A stretch of 35,051 nucleotides of DNA from CAYUIS01 sp964444825 (GCA_964444825.1 CAYUIS010000043.1:1-35051), one strand, 5' to 3'; positions 8,285 through 28,430 are shown, counted from the first letter of the stretch. Numbers and translations: made by a program. Notes: generated from the letters alone by a model not told the origin.

Positions 8285-8474
8285 AAGGCGCCAGAACTCG
8301 CCACCGACCAGGGCCGACTCGATCTCTTCGTACAGGGGCAGGACGGACGAAAGGAACTCGGGATCGATGTGAACCGCCCTCTCCACAATCGTCCAATCCT
8401 GCCCATCCGCCTACTGGAGGATGGACGGACCTTGGGCGGCTTGCCGCGCAACATACACGTTGGCACGGCAGGGG
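8264..8474 (-). pseudogene. Possible gene remnant downstream of the minus-strand mttB-like gene
   Basis: In the minus strand below the mttB-like gene, a frame ending at TAG 8264-8266 gives 48 residues back to an in-frame TAG at 8411-8413. It begins ADGQDWTIVERAVHIDPEFL and contains LPLYEEIESALVGGEFWRL. The composition is protein-like (acidic, amphipathic, GC-rich third positions). The same frame continues upstream of that TAG as RANVYVARQAAQGPSILQ into the mttB 3' end. There is no start codon or ribosome binding site for an intact gene, so I read it as the decayed C-terminal part of an unidentified protein. It overlaps the last 21 bp of the convergent SBBP-repeat gene. It could also be chance open sequence. 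Confidence 0.3.
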
Positions 8475-9908
8475 CTAATCCAAGCTGTCTACGATGGACC
8501 TTATGAAAAGCTCCCCCCGGCCCAGCAGATCAGCGTGATCATCTGGAGCGCTCAGCCCTTCCAGCAACTGGCAGGTATAGTCCCGCAGACGGTCGCCCGC
8601 TCGAGGACGGCCTTGAGCCTCCCATTTCTCCAGGCTCAACCGAGGAAAGATGGGGCTGTTGTAGTAGGCGTCGCGATAGTGCTGGAGCGTCAGATCGGTG
8701 AGCAAAAAGTCGCCGCCCGGGCCTACGTCGAGGATCTCATCCAACGCCACGGACGTGTCGTCCAGGGAGAAACCCTGCGCGAAACGTAACGCTTGCTCAA
8801 TCACCTCGTGGGCGTAGACGACGTTGGCAGGGGAGAATGCCTTCGATTCCAGCGTGTCGCCGACAAAGGGAGCCAGCCCAACCTTGCCCATACAACTGGT
8901 CAGATGGTTCATCCAGTAGGTCTCGGCGGCCAAGAGGTCGGGTCCCCACCCTGTGCCGCTCCCGGAAGTCCCGCAATGAGGCAGGCGATAGTGTCTCATC
9001 ATCTCGGCGCAGGCCAGATTGAGTACCAGGCTCTGGGGATCGTAAAAGTTGCCCATCGCCTTCATATCAAAGTAGGCGGGCAACATACCAAGGATGACGG
9101 GAGTCCCTTCCTTGACGAGTTGGCTCAGAACCAGGCCGGCCAACAGCTCGGCCATCATCAGCGCCAGCATACCGGCCGGCGTGATCGGCGTGGACATTCC
9201 AGCCATACTATAGTTGGAGTAGATAAAGGGCAATCCCCGCTCGATAGCGACGAACATCTTGTCTGTGGTCCCCCGGTTCATCACCAAGGGGGTGACCGGA
9301 TTAAAGTAGGGGATGACAAAGGGTCGGGAAGCCAGATCACCGTGGAGATGCTCCAGCAGGTTCAGCACATCAGGGAAACGGCCTTCATCCGACACCAGGA
9401 TGACCAGAGGCTTGCTCGTGTTGGCCGTCATCTCCAGGGTAGCGTACAGATCGGACACCTCCGCCGGTACGTCTTGAACGATACCGACGGTCGAGATGAC
9501 GTCGAACCTGGGCAATGCATCTCCCAGCCTGACCATTTTCTCCATGTGCTTCCTGGCGAAAGGCACCGCCACATCGGTCGCCGGATCCTGGTAGTAAAGG
9601 GTTGTGACACCGATGCCGAAGCGGGTGCGATCGTTCCCCAGACAGAATACCAGATTGCTCCGACGATCATAGATGTCAATGGTTGGAGGGGCTTGCTCGA
9701 TCGCCCACTCCACCAGCTCGGCTGGGAGGCACACACGATCACCATCGATGCCTGCCGCCCCCACCCTGGGCGCAAAGACCCGCCGGGCGCGCTCCGAATC
9801 GACGCGCACGCCCACCGCGGCCAGGATCTGGAGCGCATAGTCGTGCACCCGCTTGATCTGTTCCTCGCTCAAGACAGTAATTCGAGGTCGAATTTGGTTA
9901 GCTTGCAT
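8475..9908 (-). CDS. Divergent MttB-family methyltransferase homologue
   Basis: A 477-residue MttB-family (COG5598) protein. The chosen start is ATG 9908-9906, because GGAGG (complement of 9918-9922) lies 9 nt upstream; a TTG at 9956 would add 16 unlikely residues. Family features include VHDYALQILAAVGVRV near the N-terminus, the TPITPAGMLALMMAELLAGLVLSQLVKEGTPV core, and DVGPGGDFLLTDLTLQHYRD near the C-terminus. It departs from the other three homologues: where they have (C/T)SDxKxxDxQ, it has GTSGSGTGWGPD at residues 313-324, and IHDVGYxESG is replaced by VGDTLESKA. No in-frame amber codon is present. It is monocistronic, divergent from the large surface-protein genes and convergent with the SBBP-repeat gene. 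A different substrate, or a different role within the superfamily, is likely. Confidence 0.88.
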   Translation of the reverse strand: MQANQIRPRITVLSEEQIKRVHDYALQILAAVGVRVDSERARRVFAPRVGAAGIDGDRVCLPAELVEWAIEQAPPTIDIYDRRSNLVFCLGNDRTRFGIGVTTLYYQDPATDVAVPFARKHMEKMVRLGDALPRFDVISTVGIVQDVPAEVSDLYATLEMTANTSKPLVILVSDEGRFPDVLNLLEHLHGDLASRPFVIPYFNPVTPLVMNRGTTDKMFVAIERGLPFIYSNYSMAGMSTPITPAGMLALMMAELLAGLVLSQLVKEGTPVILGMLPAYFDMKAMGNFYDPQSLVLNLACAEMMRHYRLPHCGTSGSGTGWGPDLLAAETYWMNHLTSCMGKVGLAPFVGDTLESKAFSPANVVYAHEVIEQALRFAQGFSLDDTSVALDEILDVGPGGDFLLTDLTLQHYRDAYYNSPIFPRLSLEKWEAQGRPRAGDRLRDYTCQLLEGLSAPDDHADLLGRGELFIRSIVDSLD

Positions 9909-9988
9909 ACACCGATACCTCCACACGATAGTGCCCTTTGACTCTTGCCAGGACAAGTCTCCTGTCCCGATCGCCTACCTGGTCGTGG

Positions 9989-10017
9989 ATTCTACCCTGC
10001 TCCACTCCCCCGCGCAA
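9989..10017 (-). promoter_or_regulatory. Candidate promoter of the minus-strand mttB-like gene
   Basis: On the minus strand, TTGCGC (complement of 10012-10017) and TAGAAT (complement of 9989-9994) are 17 bp apart and lie about 80 bp upstream of the start at 9908. The -10 box is good; the -35 box matches only its first three bases. Confidence 0.4.
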
Positions 10018-10113
10018 GCCGGCGTGCGAGCGGAGGAGAACAGCGCTCCATCCAGGGGAGAGACGAAACCCCGTCACCCCTGCCGTCGTGGATTTCCCCC
10101 AGTACTGGTTCAG

Positions 10114-10122
10114 TGATATAAT
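10114..10122 (+). promoter_or_regulatory. Candidate extended -10 promoter for the surface-protein pair
   Basis: TGATATAAT is a TGn-TATAAT extended -10 element with a perfect -10 hexamer at 10117-10122. No clear -35 box is seen, which extended -10 promoters can tolerate. It would give a leader of about 285 nt before ATG 10414, so its assignment to that gene is uncertain. Confidence 0.4.
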
Positions 10123-10413
10123 GACACCGACCAAGGGATCCCAAGTGGCCAGCACGTCAAGACCCACTGTCGATCTCAAACCACTCCCGTACTGGACTAG
10201 AGGCAGCGTTGCTGAGAGAAGGGGACCGCCCTCTCCCTCGACGTAAGCGCTGCCGTCCGGACAACACCTCAACGCGGGCAACGCACGCAATCTCCAACCC
10301 GGAGCTGCTGGTCAGCTTCCCACATAAGCAGACCAGCGATGATGGGCGTAGAGAGAGTCATGCACAATGACAAAAGTAGCTGATCGTGCATGCCAAAGGA
10401 GAGAACAACCACC

Positions 10414-13400
10414 ATGAGAAAACCCAGGATACACACGTGGATCACGGTCATAGCTGTGGCCGCTGGGGCGACATTGGCCCTCTTGGCGTTGCCCGGGTCA
10501 GCACAAGCCGACGGAGCCATCATCTATGTGGACCGGGATGCCACCGGCGCAGCAACCGGCCTCTCCTGGACCGATGCCTACACGAGTGTCCAGACCGCGC
10601 TAACCGCCGCCACCGGCGGCGACGAGATCTGGGTAGCCGAAGGTCTCTACTTGCCGACCAACGACCCCACCAATTCAGACGCTGCGTTTGTTCTCAAGAG
10701 CGGCGTGGCGCTCTACGGTGGCTTTACCGGCGGCGAAAGTTCGCGTGACCAGCGAGACTGGGAGACCCACGTCACCGTCCTCAGCGGCGACATCGATGGA
10801 AGCGACACCACCGACCTCAATGGCGTGTCTACCCATTGGTCCCACGTCAACGGAGATAATGTCTGGCACGTCGTCGTCGGCAACAATGCCGACGCCAGCG
10901 GTGTACTCGACGGCTTTAGCATCACCGGCGGCTCGGCGTATATGAACAGTGGCAGCCGCTCGCAGGGCGCTGGCATGTACAACAGCGGCGGCAGCCCTAC
11001 CCTGCGCAACCTCACCTTTAGCGGCAACCGTGCCTACACCAGTGGCGGTGGGATGTTCAATACAAGCGGCAGCCCAACGCTGTACAAGGTGATCTTTAGC
11101 AACAACCACGTGGAAAACTATCCCGGCGGCGGCGGGATGTACGCGGGCAGCGGCAGCCCGACGTTGATCAACGTCACCTTTAGCGGCAACTCGGCGACCG
11201 TCTCTTACGGCGGTGGGATGTATGATTCGGGCGGCAGTACGACACTGATCAACGTCGTGTTTAGCAGCAACTCAGCTGACCACGGCGGCGGGATGCGCAG
11301 CGACAATAATAGCCCCGTTTTGATCAACGTCACCTTGAGTGGCAACGCGGCCACGGACCCCCTCAGTGGCACGGGCGGAGGGATGTATGTCGATGATAGT
11401 TCTCCCAGGCTGACCAACTGTATTCTGTGGGGCAACACGGCCCATGGTTCGAAGCAGATGGCCTTTACCGTCGGCAGTTCGGCGGCTACCATCAGATACA
11501 GTCTCATACAAGAAAAAGATGTTGGCGTGTGTTCGCTCGATCGGGTAACCTGCGATCACGTCATTGAGAACAACCCCCAATTCGGTAGCGGTTTGCGGTT
11601 GAATGACACTTCGCCCGCCATCGACGCCGGGGACAACGACGCCGTTCCCGCCGACACCTACGATCTGGATGGCGACGGGAGCATCATCGAGCCGCTGCCA
11701 TACGACCGGGCGGGCGACCGTCGTCTGGTGGAACATCCCCGATCCGATACCGGCAACGGCGCTGCTCCGCTGGTGGATATGGGCGCCTACGAAAAGTCGG
11801 TGCTAGCAATCGACAAAAGCGCCGTCCCCATCCTGCTGGAGCCGGGCGATCCGCTGGCCTACGTCCTCACCTTCAAGAATGACTCTACCTACGTCGTTAC
11901 CGACGTCCTTTTGGCTGACGTCGTTCCCTCTCACCTGTACAACCTCGATTTCGACAGCAGCGGCGCGTTGATCACGCCCACCGGCAGCGTCAGTTACACC
12001 TGGGAGGTGGAGGACCTTTCGGCAGGTACGGAGGGTGTCATCACCATCACCGGTGTGCTCAGCACGAGCCTGCTCCCTGGGAGAAGTTTCGACAACATGG
12101 CCATCTTTTCAGGCATGGCCGGCGGCGTGGCCGTGGAAAATACCGCCAGCGCCACGGTCCTCCGGTATGGCACCGACCTGTCGGTGAGCAAGCAAGCCTC
12201 CCACGACCCGGCGGTAGCTGGGGAAGCGCTGACCTACACCCTGACCATCACCAATCATGGCCCCTTTCCTTCCACAGGCATTGTGCTGACCGATACGCTG
12301 CCGGCGGACGTCGCTTTTATCTCGGCCTCGCCGGGCTGCCAGTCGGACGGAGGCCGGACCGTCACCTGCACTCTGAGCAGGCTAGGAAACCAGAGCACGA
12401 ACGCCTTTACCATCGCTGTCACCGCTCCGGTGGCGGTGGGACAGATCACCAACGTCGTCACCGTTACGACGGCGACCCCGGATCCCGATTCGAACAACGA
12501 CACGGCGACGTCCGTCACCTGGGTCAGCGCGCAAGCGGATCTGGCCATAGCCAAGAGCGCTTTGCCCGATCCGACGCTGGCAGGGGATCTGCTGACCTAT
12601 ACCCTCGTCGTCACCAACTATGGCCCCGACATCGCCGGCGGGGTGGTGTTGAGCGACGCGCTGCCCGCAGGGACGAACTATGCCGGACGGCTGCTCTCGC
12701 TGCCGATGAACGAGGCGGCGGGAGCCACGCAGTTTGTGGACCTTTCCGGTTTTGGGCATCACGGCTCTTGTAGCCAATACCATGGCACGTGCCCCGAGGC
12801 CGGGCTGAGCGGCCTGTACGATACCGTCCTCAGTTTCGACGGTGAGGACGACTGGGTGGAGAGCGAGGATTTTGACATCGGCAACGATTTCACCGTCTCC
12901 TTGTGGGTCTTTCCGCTCAAACACGACGACGGCCAGGCGTTCATCTCCAAAAACACCAGCGGCGGCGGCGATCTCTTTGTCTTTGGTTACTATGGCGGCG
13001 GGTACTATGTCAAACTCAGAAACGTCAGCCACCAGGCCGGGGAAAAGCCCACCAGTACGGACCTATGGTACCACCTGGTCGTCGTCGGCCGGGAGATCGG
13101 CCCCGGGAGCACCGAGGTGACGGTCTACAGGAACGGCGAGACCTTGTGGCAGCAGGAATTGGCCGCCGTCGCGGGCGATATGCTCGGAAAGGGCTGGGCC
13201 ATCGGCCAGGAATGGGACGGGGGAACAAAGTCCGATTTCTTTTACGGGGCGATAGACGAGGTCACCATCCATAACCGGGCCTTGTCCGCCTCGGAGGTCG
13301 CCGCTCTCTACGGGCCTCCCCCCACCGTCTCTCCCATCGTCAGCCGGGGAACGTGCGCCCTCGACGACGGATTGACGTGCGACCTGGGCACACTGACCAA

Positions 13401-14832
13401 CGGCACGGTCGTCACCGCCGTTTTCCCTGTCCGGGTCAACCCGACGCAAATAGTGACGCTGAGCAACACCGCCACGGTGACCGGCTACGTGCCCGACCCG
13501 ACGCCGGCCGACAACAGCGATGAGGAGAGTACCGGGGTGGGGACCGACCTGGCGGTGAGCAAGGTCGACGCCCTCGATCCGGTGAGGCCGGGAGAACGGC
13601 TGAACTATACGCTCACCATCACCAAACACAACCCGGCCGATATCATAGCGACCCGCTTGACTGACATGGTGGCAAACCTATCCAGCATCGCCATTCCCGC
13701 CCCACTCCCTACGGCCACACCCTATCCCTCGACCATCGCCGTGTCTGGCCTGGCAGGCACGGTTACCAAAGCCACCGTCACGCTTCACAATGCGACCCAC
13801 CAATATCCGGATCAGCTAGACATCCTGCTGGTTAGCCCGGGCGGGCAGAGCGTGATCCTCATGTCTGATGCAGGCTACTTTTACTATGGCCTCTACACCT
13901 CGACGCTGACGTTTGACGACGACGCACCGGGTCCCTTGCCTGAATCCTTCGGACAACAGATCTTTTCCGGCACCTACAAACCCACCAATTATGGCGGTGG
14001 CGCGGATTCATTCCCATCTCCAGCGCCGGGTGAACCGTATGGGGCCGCCCTCTCCATCTTTGACGGAATTCGTCCCAACGGCGATTGGAGACTGTACGTC
14101 GTGGATGATGAACCCGCCGCGTATGACGGGATCATCGCCGGCGGCTGGAGCTTGAGTTTGTGGACCGGCTCCAGCGGCACGGTCACCGACGTACTGCCGG
14201 TGGGCGTGACCTTTGTCTCAGCATCGCCAGGCTGTAACGAGATTGGCGGCACCGTCACCTGTGATCTGGGCGTTCTGGGCGACCAGGTCACGACGACGTT
14301 CACCATCGCCGTCGACGCCCCGCCGTCGGTCGGACCGATCACCAACACCGTCAGCGTGGTAGGGGCCCCGCCTGATCTCAATCCGGTCAATAACACGGCG
14401 ACTGAACGCACGCAGGTTATCGCAGCGAACCTGGCGGTGGCCAAAACAGTGGATACCGGCGGCCTGGCTGAGGTATCGTTGGGTGGTGTGGTCACTTATA
14501 CGATTGCGATCGAAAACAGTGGTATCGCCGCCGCCACCAGCGTGGTGATGACCGACCCGTTGCCTTCTGCCGTGACCTTTGGCGACTGGGTAGTGACCAA
14601 TGGAGCGACGGTGACGAAACAGACTGTCGAATGGGGGCCGCGTGACATCGACGCGCACCACGCGTACACGATCCGCTTTACGGCAGACATCACCACCAAC
14701 ACGGCTTTTGCCATGCAGACGGTCGTCAACACGGCCACCATCGCCGCACTCAATGCAGACCCAGCCGAGGATGCGGGCAGTTTTAGCATCGCGGGGATCC
14801 CAGTCTATTTGCCGCTCGTCCTGAGGAACTAG
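10414..14832 (+). CDS. Large secreted beta-helix / DUF11 / LamG / P-domain protein with C-terminal LPLVLRN motif
   Basis: A 1472-residue protein; start ATG 10414 is chosen over the in-frame ATG 10390 because AAAGGAGAG lies about 10 nt before it and it begins a clean signal peptide ending near GSAQA. Residues about 153-376 are short Gly-rich repeats (GGGMYxxGGSPTLxNxxFSGN), a right-handed beta-helix. A segment ending PLVDMGAYE follows, as in other bacterial beta-helix proteins. Five DUF11-type sandwich domains then run from about 463 to 1459 (pattern YTLTITN, TDxLP, TCxLGxL, NTATV). The third is split by a LamG-like module (about 758-968; LSFDGEDDWVES, GAIDEVTIHNRAL), and the fourth by a proprotein-convertase P-domain-like module (about 1086-1253; HQYPDQLDILLVSPGG, GDWRLYVVDD). 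It ends IPVYLPLVLRN. It is probably cell-surface or extracellular, with no visible catalytic site. The giant gene follows 16 bp later. Confidence 0.9.
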   Translation: MRKPRIHTWITVIAVAAGATLALLALPGSAQADGAIIYVDRDATGAATGLSWTDAYTSVQTALTAATGGDEIWVAEGLYLPTNDPTNSDAAFVLKSGVALYGGFTGGESSRDQRDWETHVTVLSGDIDGSDTTDLNGVSTHWSHVNGDNVWHVVVGNNADASGVLDGFSITGGSAYMNSGSRSQGAGMYNSGGSPTLRNLTFSGNRAYTSGGGMFNTSGSPTLYKVIFSNNHVENYPGGGGMYAGSGSPTLINVTFSGNSATVSYGGGMYDSGGSTTLINVVFSSNSADHGGGMRSDNNSPVLINVTLSGNAATDPLSGTGGGMYVDDSSPRLTNCILWGNTAHGSKQMAFTVGSSAATIRYSLIQEKDVGVCSLDRVTCDHVIENNPQFGSGLRLNDTSPAIDAGDNDAVPADTYDLDGDGSIIEPLPYDRAGDRRLVEHPRSDTGNGAAPLVDMGAYEKSVLAIDKSAVPILLEPGDPLAYVLTFKNDSTYVVTDVLLADVVPSHLYNLDFDSSGALITPTGSVSYTWEVEDLSAGTEGVITITGVLSTSLLPGRSFDNMAIFSGMAGGVAVENTASATVLRYGTDLSVSKQASHDPAVAGEALTYTLTITNHGPFPSTGIVLTDTLPADVAFISASPGCQSDGGRTVTCTLSRLGNQSTNAFTIAVTAPVAVGQITNVVTVTTATPDPDSNNDTATSVTWVSAQADLAIAKSALPDPTLAGDLLTYTLVVTNYGPDIAGGVVLSDALPAGTNYAGRLLSLPMNEAAGATQFVDLSGFGHHGSCSQYHGTCPEAGLSGLYDTVLSFDGEDDWVESEDFDIGNDFTVSLWVFPLKHDDGQAFISKNTSGGGDLFVFGYYGGGYYVKLRNVSHQAGEKPTSTDLWYHLVVVGREIGPGSTEVTVYRNGETLWQQELAAVAGDMLGKGWAIGQEWDGGTKSDFFYGAIDEVTIHNRALSASEVAALYGPPPTVSPIVSRGTCALDDGLTCDLGTLTNGTVVTAVFPVRVNPTQIVTLSNTATVTGYVPDPTPADNSDEESTGVGTDLAVSKVDALDPVRPGERLNYTLTITKHNPADIIATRLTDMVANLSSIAIPAPLPTATPYPSTIAVSGLAGTVTKATVTLHNATHQYPDQLDILLVSPGGQSVILMSDAGYFYYGLYTSTLTFDDDAPGPLPESFGQQIFSGTYKPTNYGGGADSFPSPAPGEPYGAALSIFDGIRPNGDWRLYVVDDEPAAYDGIIAGGWSLSLWTGSSGTVTDVLPVGVTFVSASPGCNEIGGTVTCDLGVLGDQVTTTFTIAVDAPPSVGPITNTVSVVGAPPDLNPVNNTATERTQVIAANLAVAKTVDTGGLAEVSLGGVVTYTIAIENSGIAAATSVVMTDPLPSAVTFGDWVVTNGATVTKQTVEWGPRDIDAHHAYTIRFTADITTNTAFAMQTVVNTATIAALNADPAEDAGSFSIAGIPVYLPLVLRN

Positions 14833-14848
14833 ATAGAGGAGATCTAAA

Positions 14849-25532
<10,684 letters not shown>

Positions 25533-25549
<17 letters not shown>

Positions 25550-26759
25550 CCACCACTCCTTCACGCAGCACCAGCGCGATCTTGCGCATCGCTTCGATAT
25601 CCGCCAGGGGATCGCCGTCGACGGCGACCAGGTCGGCGAGCTTGTCGGGCGCCAACGTGCCGATATCTTCCCAGCCCATCGCCTCGGCCGCCCAGCCGGT
25701 TGCCGCCTGCAGTGCCTGCATGGGGCTGCAGCCACAGGCGACCAGGTCGCGCAGCTCGTTCGCCATCGCCTCTGCCCGCCAGGTGCTGGTCCAGCAGTCG
25801 CTGCCAGCCGCCAGCTTGAGCCCCGCCTCCAGGGCGTAAACGATCGACTCTCGCTTGCGCGCTATGTACTCCCGGGACTCGGCCAGCTTCTTCTCTGCGT
25901 TCCGCACGACCTCCGGGTCGTCAGATCTGAGCTTTGCCTGGTTGAGCTTGTCATAGTAGACGCTCACGGTCACCGTCGGCGTCCAGGTGATCCCTTTCTC
26001 TACCGCCAGGTCGATCTCTTCCCGCGTGGGTGCCCGGTGCTCAAAAGTGTCAACTCCCGCCTGGATCGCCAGGCTCTGCGCGGGGGGCTCGCCGGTGTGA
26101 CAGGCCACCTTGAGCCCCAGCCGGTGCGCCTCGTCGACGGCCGCGTCCAACTCCTCCTGGCTTGTGTCACTGCCGAGAACCGCGATCTTGATAAAGTCGG
26201 CCCCTGCCCGCCGCTCCTCGCGCACGGCGCGGCGAAAACCTTCCGCCCCGTCCGCCTGGTTGGAAAAGTTGGGCAGGTAGTGGCAGTGCCCGCCGGTGGG
26301 CGTGATCAGGCGGCCGGCTGTGTAAACCTTGGAGCCCAGGATCTGGCCCCTTTGGATGGCCCGCCGCACTTCCGGCATGACGTCGCCCACCGCGCCGGTA
26401 TCGCGGGCAGTAGTGACACCCGACATCAACGCCTCGTGCAGATAGGCGCCTGCCATCAAGGCGACCGTGATGGGGGTGTAGACCATCACCTTCTCGGGGG
26501 CGTATGTATAGGTCCCAGAGTCGGGTTCCTCCCAATAGTAGCTCGGATGGGCGTGCATGTCTATAAGGCCCGGCAGCAGGGTCGCCTCGGGCAGATCGAT
26601 GACCCGGGCGTCCGGGAATTGGGGCGCCCCGGCCGTCGGGCCGATGTAGACGATGCGCTTGCCGGCGACGGCGACCAGGCCGGCCGAGACTGGCTCGGCG
26701 CCGGTGCCATCGATCAGCGTTTTGCCACGGATGACGAGGTTGACATTCTCTTGAAGCAT
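25533..26759 (-). CDS. Imidazolonepropionase-like / Xaa-Pro dipeptidase-like amidohydrolase (paralogue 1)
   Basis: A 408-residue metal-dependent amidohydrolase (COG1228 type). Start ATG 26759-26757 follows AGGAGGG (complement of about 26764-26770); the longer upstream open frame lacks homology and overlaps the preceding mttB-like gene. H69 and H71 in LIDMHAHP, K191 in ADFIKIAV (likely carboxylated bridging lysine), H221, H241 and D321 in AAGSDCW form a complete binuclear metal site as known for this superfamily. Characterised COG1228 members hydrolyse dipeptides or cyclic amides, so cleavage of an imported peptide-like substrate is inferred. It is the last gene of the minus-strand run, starting 25 bp after the mttB-like gene, and overlaps the 3' end of the giant gene by 17 bp. 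It is collinear with the 28431-29672 product, the active-site residues falling at identical positions. Confidence 0.9.
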
Positions 26760-26784
26760 GTTGCCCTCCTGTGTTGTGGTTTGG

Positions 26785-28284
26785 TTAGGATGATACGATC
26801 TGGGCAAGACCCGCCCGAGCATCCGCCCGGACGATGATCTCGTGTAGAGCGGCCAAGGTCTGGGCAGATAAAGGATAAGGGGTGTGGGTGGCCAGGATCT
26901 CGCGAACGACCTGATTGGCGATCTCGACGGTTGTCGGCTCGCCCGCCCCGGTCCAGGCATAATGGGAACGCCGGTCAAGAAGGCGCGGGTACCAGACCTC
27001 GCGGAAATGGCGCGCCGTGTGAGGGTCGCCCATATAGTCGCCTCCCGGCCCGACCCGGTCGATCACATCCAGCGCCAGCGTCTCAGGGCTGATCAGAATG
27101 CCACCGAGCAAGCGCCGCGCAAAGCTGATAATCTCATCCCCTATGACGATCATTTCGTAGGAGCAGGTCAGCCCTGATTCGATATAGCCCACATCGTGGA
27201 TCAGGTTGCTGCCGCTCAGGGCAGACCAGAGTATCCACAGGGCGCTCTCGATGCCCGCTTGCATGTCCGGCAGTTTCGAATCCGAGCAGCCGGCAAAGCC
27301 CCAGACCGGCACGTTGTAGTTGTAGTGGGCCAACTCGGCCATCCCCATGCAGTGCAGCATGAACTCGGGGCTGGAATAAGTGGCGACCATGGTGCGCATA
27401 TCCAATGGCCCGCTGCCGCAGCCCCAGACAAAGGGGGCGCCCGGCCGGCGCAACTGCGCGATCACCATGCCGCTCATCACCTCGGCGTTGGCCGTCGCGA
27501 TTGCGCCCGCCTGGGTCACCGGCGCCGAGGCGCCGTCGATCGGGCCCGGCGCGTAGACCAAGGGGAGCCCGTGGTCGACCATCTTCAGGAGCTTGCGCAG
27601 GACCACCTCGGAATGGCGCAGGGGCGAGGTCGGTTCCAGGTAGGCCAGCAGGAAAGGCTTGAGGCTCAACTCCTCGGGGCCGCCAGCGACCAACTCCGCC
27701 ATCTCGATAATGTCCGACAGGCCCTCTTCATCCCAGGCAGTAAAAACCACCGGCTTGACCGTGTTGGCGATCATGGCGAGAAAGGAGCGCCGATCCGAGG
27801 TCTGGATGGGCACATCCGAGGGAAGCGCCATCGACATCAGGAAATCAATATTGGGCAACGCGTCCACCAGCCGGGCGACCTGCTCCACGTCTGAGAGCCG
27901 GGAGGGGCGCCGCTCGCCGGTCTCCAGGTCCCGGGTGTTGGGCAGGTCCGAGCCAGTGCCAAAGTAGGTGCGGAGCCCTTCCAAGTGGACCCGCGGCTCA
28001 CCGGTGCGGTTGCAGAGCACGACCCGTGAGGGGACGGAGCGCAGCGCATCTTCGACCAGGCCGGGCGGAAAGCGCACCAGGGTCTCGTCGGTGACAATGC
28101 AGCCCGCATCCCGCAGCAGGGCCAAACTCTCGGCCTCCAGAACGCGCACGCCGGTGCGGCGCAGTATTTCCAAGGTCGCCAGATGAAGCTCCTCAAGCTG
28201 GGCATCGGTGAACATCCGGTATCCAGAGGAGGCCGAACGGATCTCTGGCGCCGGTGATTTGGCCTGTTTGTCTTTTCGCTTCAT
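26785..28284 (-). CDS. MttB-family corrinoid methyltransferase (non-pyrrolysine), in transporter-linked operon
   Basis: A 499-residue MttB-family (COG5598) protein. The start ATG 28284 has only a poorly spaced purine-rich stretch upstream (GAGGAAAGAGAAGGA), so the first about 20 residues (MKRKDKQAKSP, basic) are uncertain. LHLATLEILRRTGVRV opens the conserved region; GCSDSKLPDMQAGIE and IHDVGYIESGLTCSYEMI are the conserved C-terminal blocks, followed by DRVGPGGDYMGDPHT. It lacks an amber codon and so belongs with the betaine/carnitine-type methyltransferases rather than pyrrolysine MttB. It lies between two amidohydrolase paralogues downstream of a Dpp/Opp-type transporter, suggesting demethylation of an imported compound or of its hydrolysis product. 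The corrinoid partner is not encoded in the window. Confidence 0.92.
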   Translation of the reverse strand: MKRKDKQAKSPAPEIRSASSGYRMFTDAQLEELHLATLEILRRTGVRVLEAESLALLRDAGCIVTDETLVRFPPGLVEDALRSVPSRVVLCNRTGEPRVHLEGLRTYFGTGSDLPNTRDLETGERRPSRLSDVEQVARLVDALPNIDFLMSMALPSDVPIQTSDRRSFLAMIANTVKPVVFTAWDEEGLSDIIEMAELVAGGPEELSLKPFLLAYLEPTSPLRHSEVVLRKLLKMVDHGLPLVYAPGPIDGASAPVTQAGAIATANAEVMSGMVIAQLRRPGAPFVWGCGSGPLDMRTMVATYSSPEFMLHCMGMAELAHYNYNVPVWGFAGCSDSKLPDMQAGIESALWILWSALSGSNLIHDVGYIESGLTCSYEMIVIGDEIISFARRLLGGILISPETLALDVIDRVGPGGDYMGDPHTARHFREVWYPRLLDRRSHYAWTGAGEPTTVEIANQVVREILATHTPYPLSAQTLAALHEIIVRADARAGLAQIVSS

Positions 28285-28430
28285 GGTCCTTCTCTTTCCT
28301 CTTGATCCAATTCGCTTACCTTTTCAGCAAGCCTGATTACACGCGATGTGCAGGACCGCTTTTCCAAACTGACGCCCCTGGGCCAAGTGCCGCTATCTTG
28401 AAAGCCTTTATCACCCGCACCCCGCTTTCG

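Larger units (their letters stand above)
9909..10413. other. Divergent intergenic region
   Basis: About 505 bp without a convincing gene between the minus-strand mttB-like gene and the + strand surface-protein genes. It holds candidate promoters in both directions (minus at 9989-10017, plus at 10114-10122). A 7-bp inverted repeat, CATGCAC/GTGCATG, at 10359-10365 and 10386-10392 lies just before the ribosome binding site AAAGGAGAG (about 10396-10403). Open frames here have no protein-like composition. Confidence 0.5.

Noticed and set aside
8411..8413. In-frame TAG in the remnant below mttB, suggestive of a pyrrolysine codon near an MttB-family gene
   Set aside because: The frame has no start, no recognisable MttB homology and lies after the mttB stop; no pyrrolysine genes are visible. 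A decayed gene or chance frame is simpler.
8793..9941. 382-residue + strand open frame opposite the minus-strand mttB-like gene
   Set aside because: A shadow of the MttB homologue; rich in His, Gln and Arg without motifs.
10970..11400. Short repeated units that could look like a repeat array
   Set aside because: The repeats are degenerate, in frame and encode Gly-rich beta-helix coils (GGGMY, SPTL, FSGN), so they are protein repeats, not a CRISPR array.
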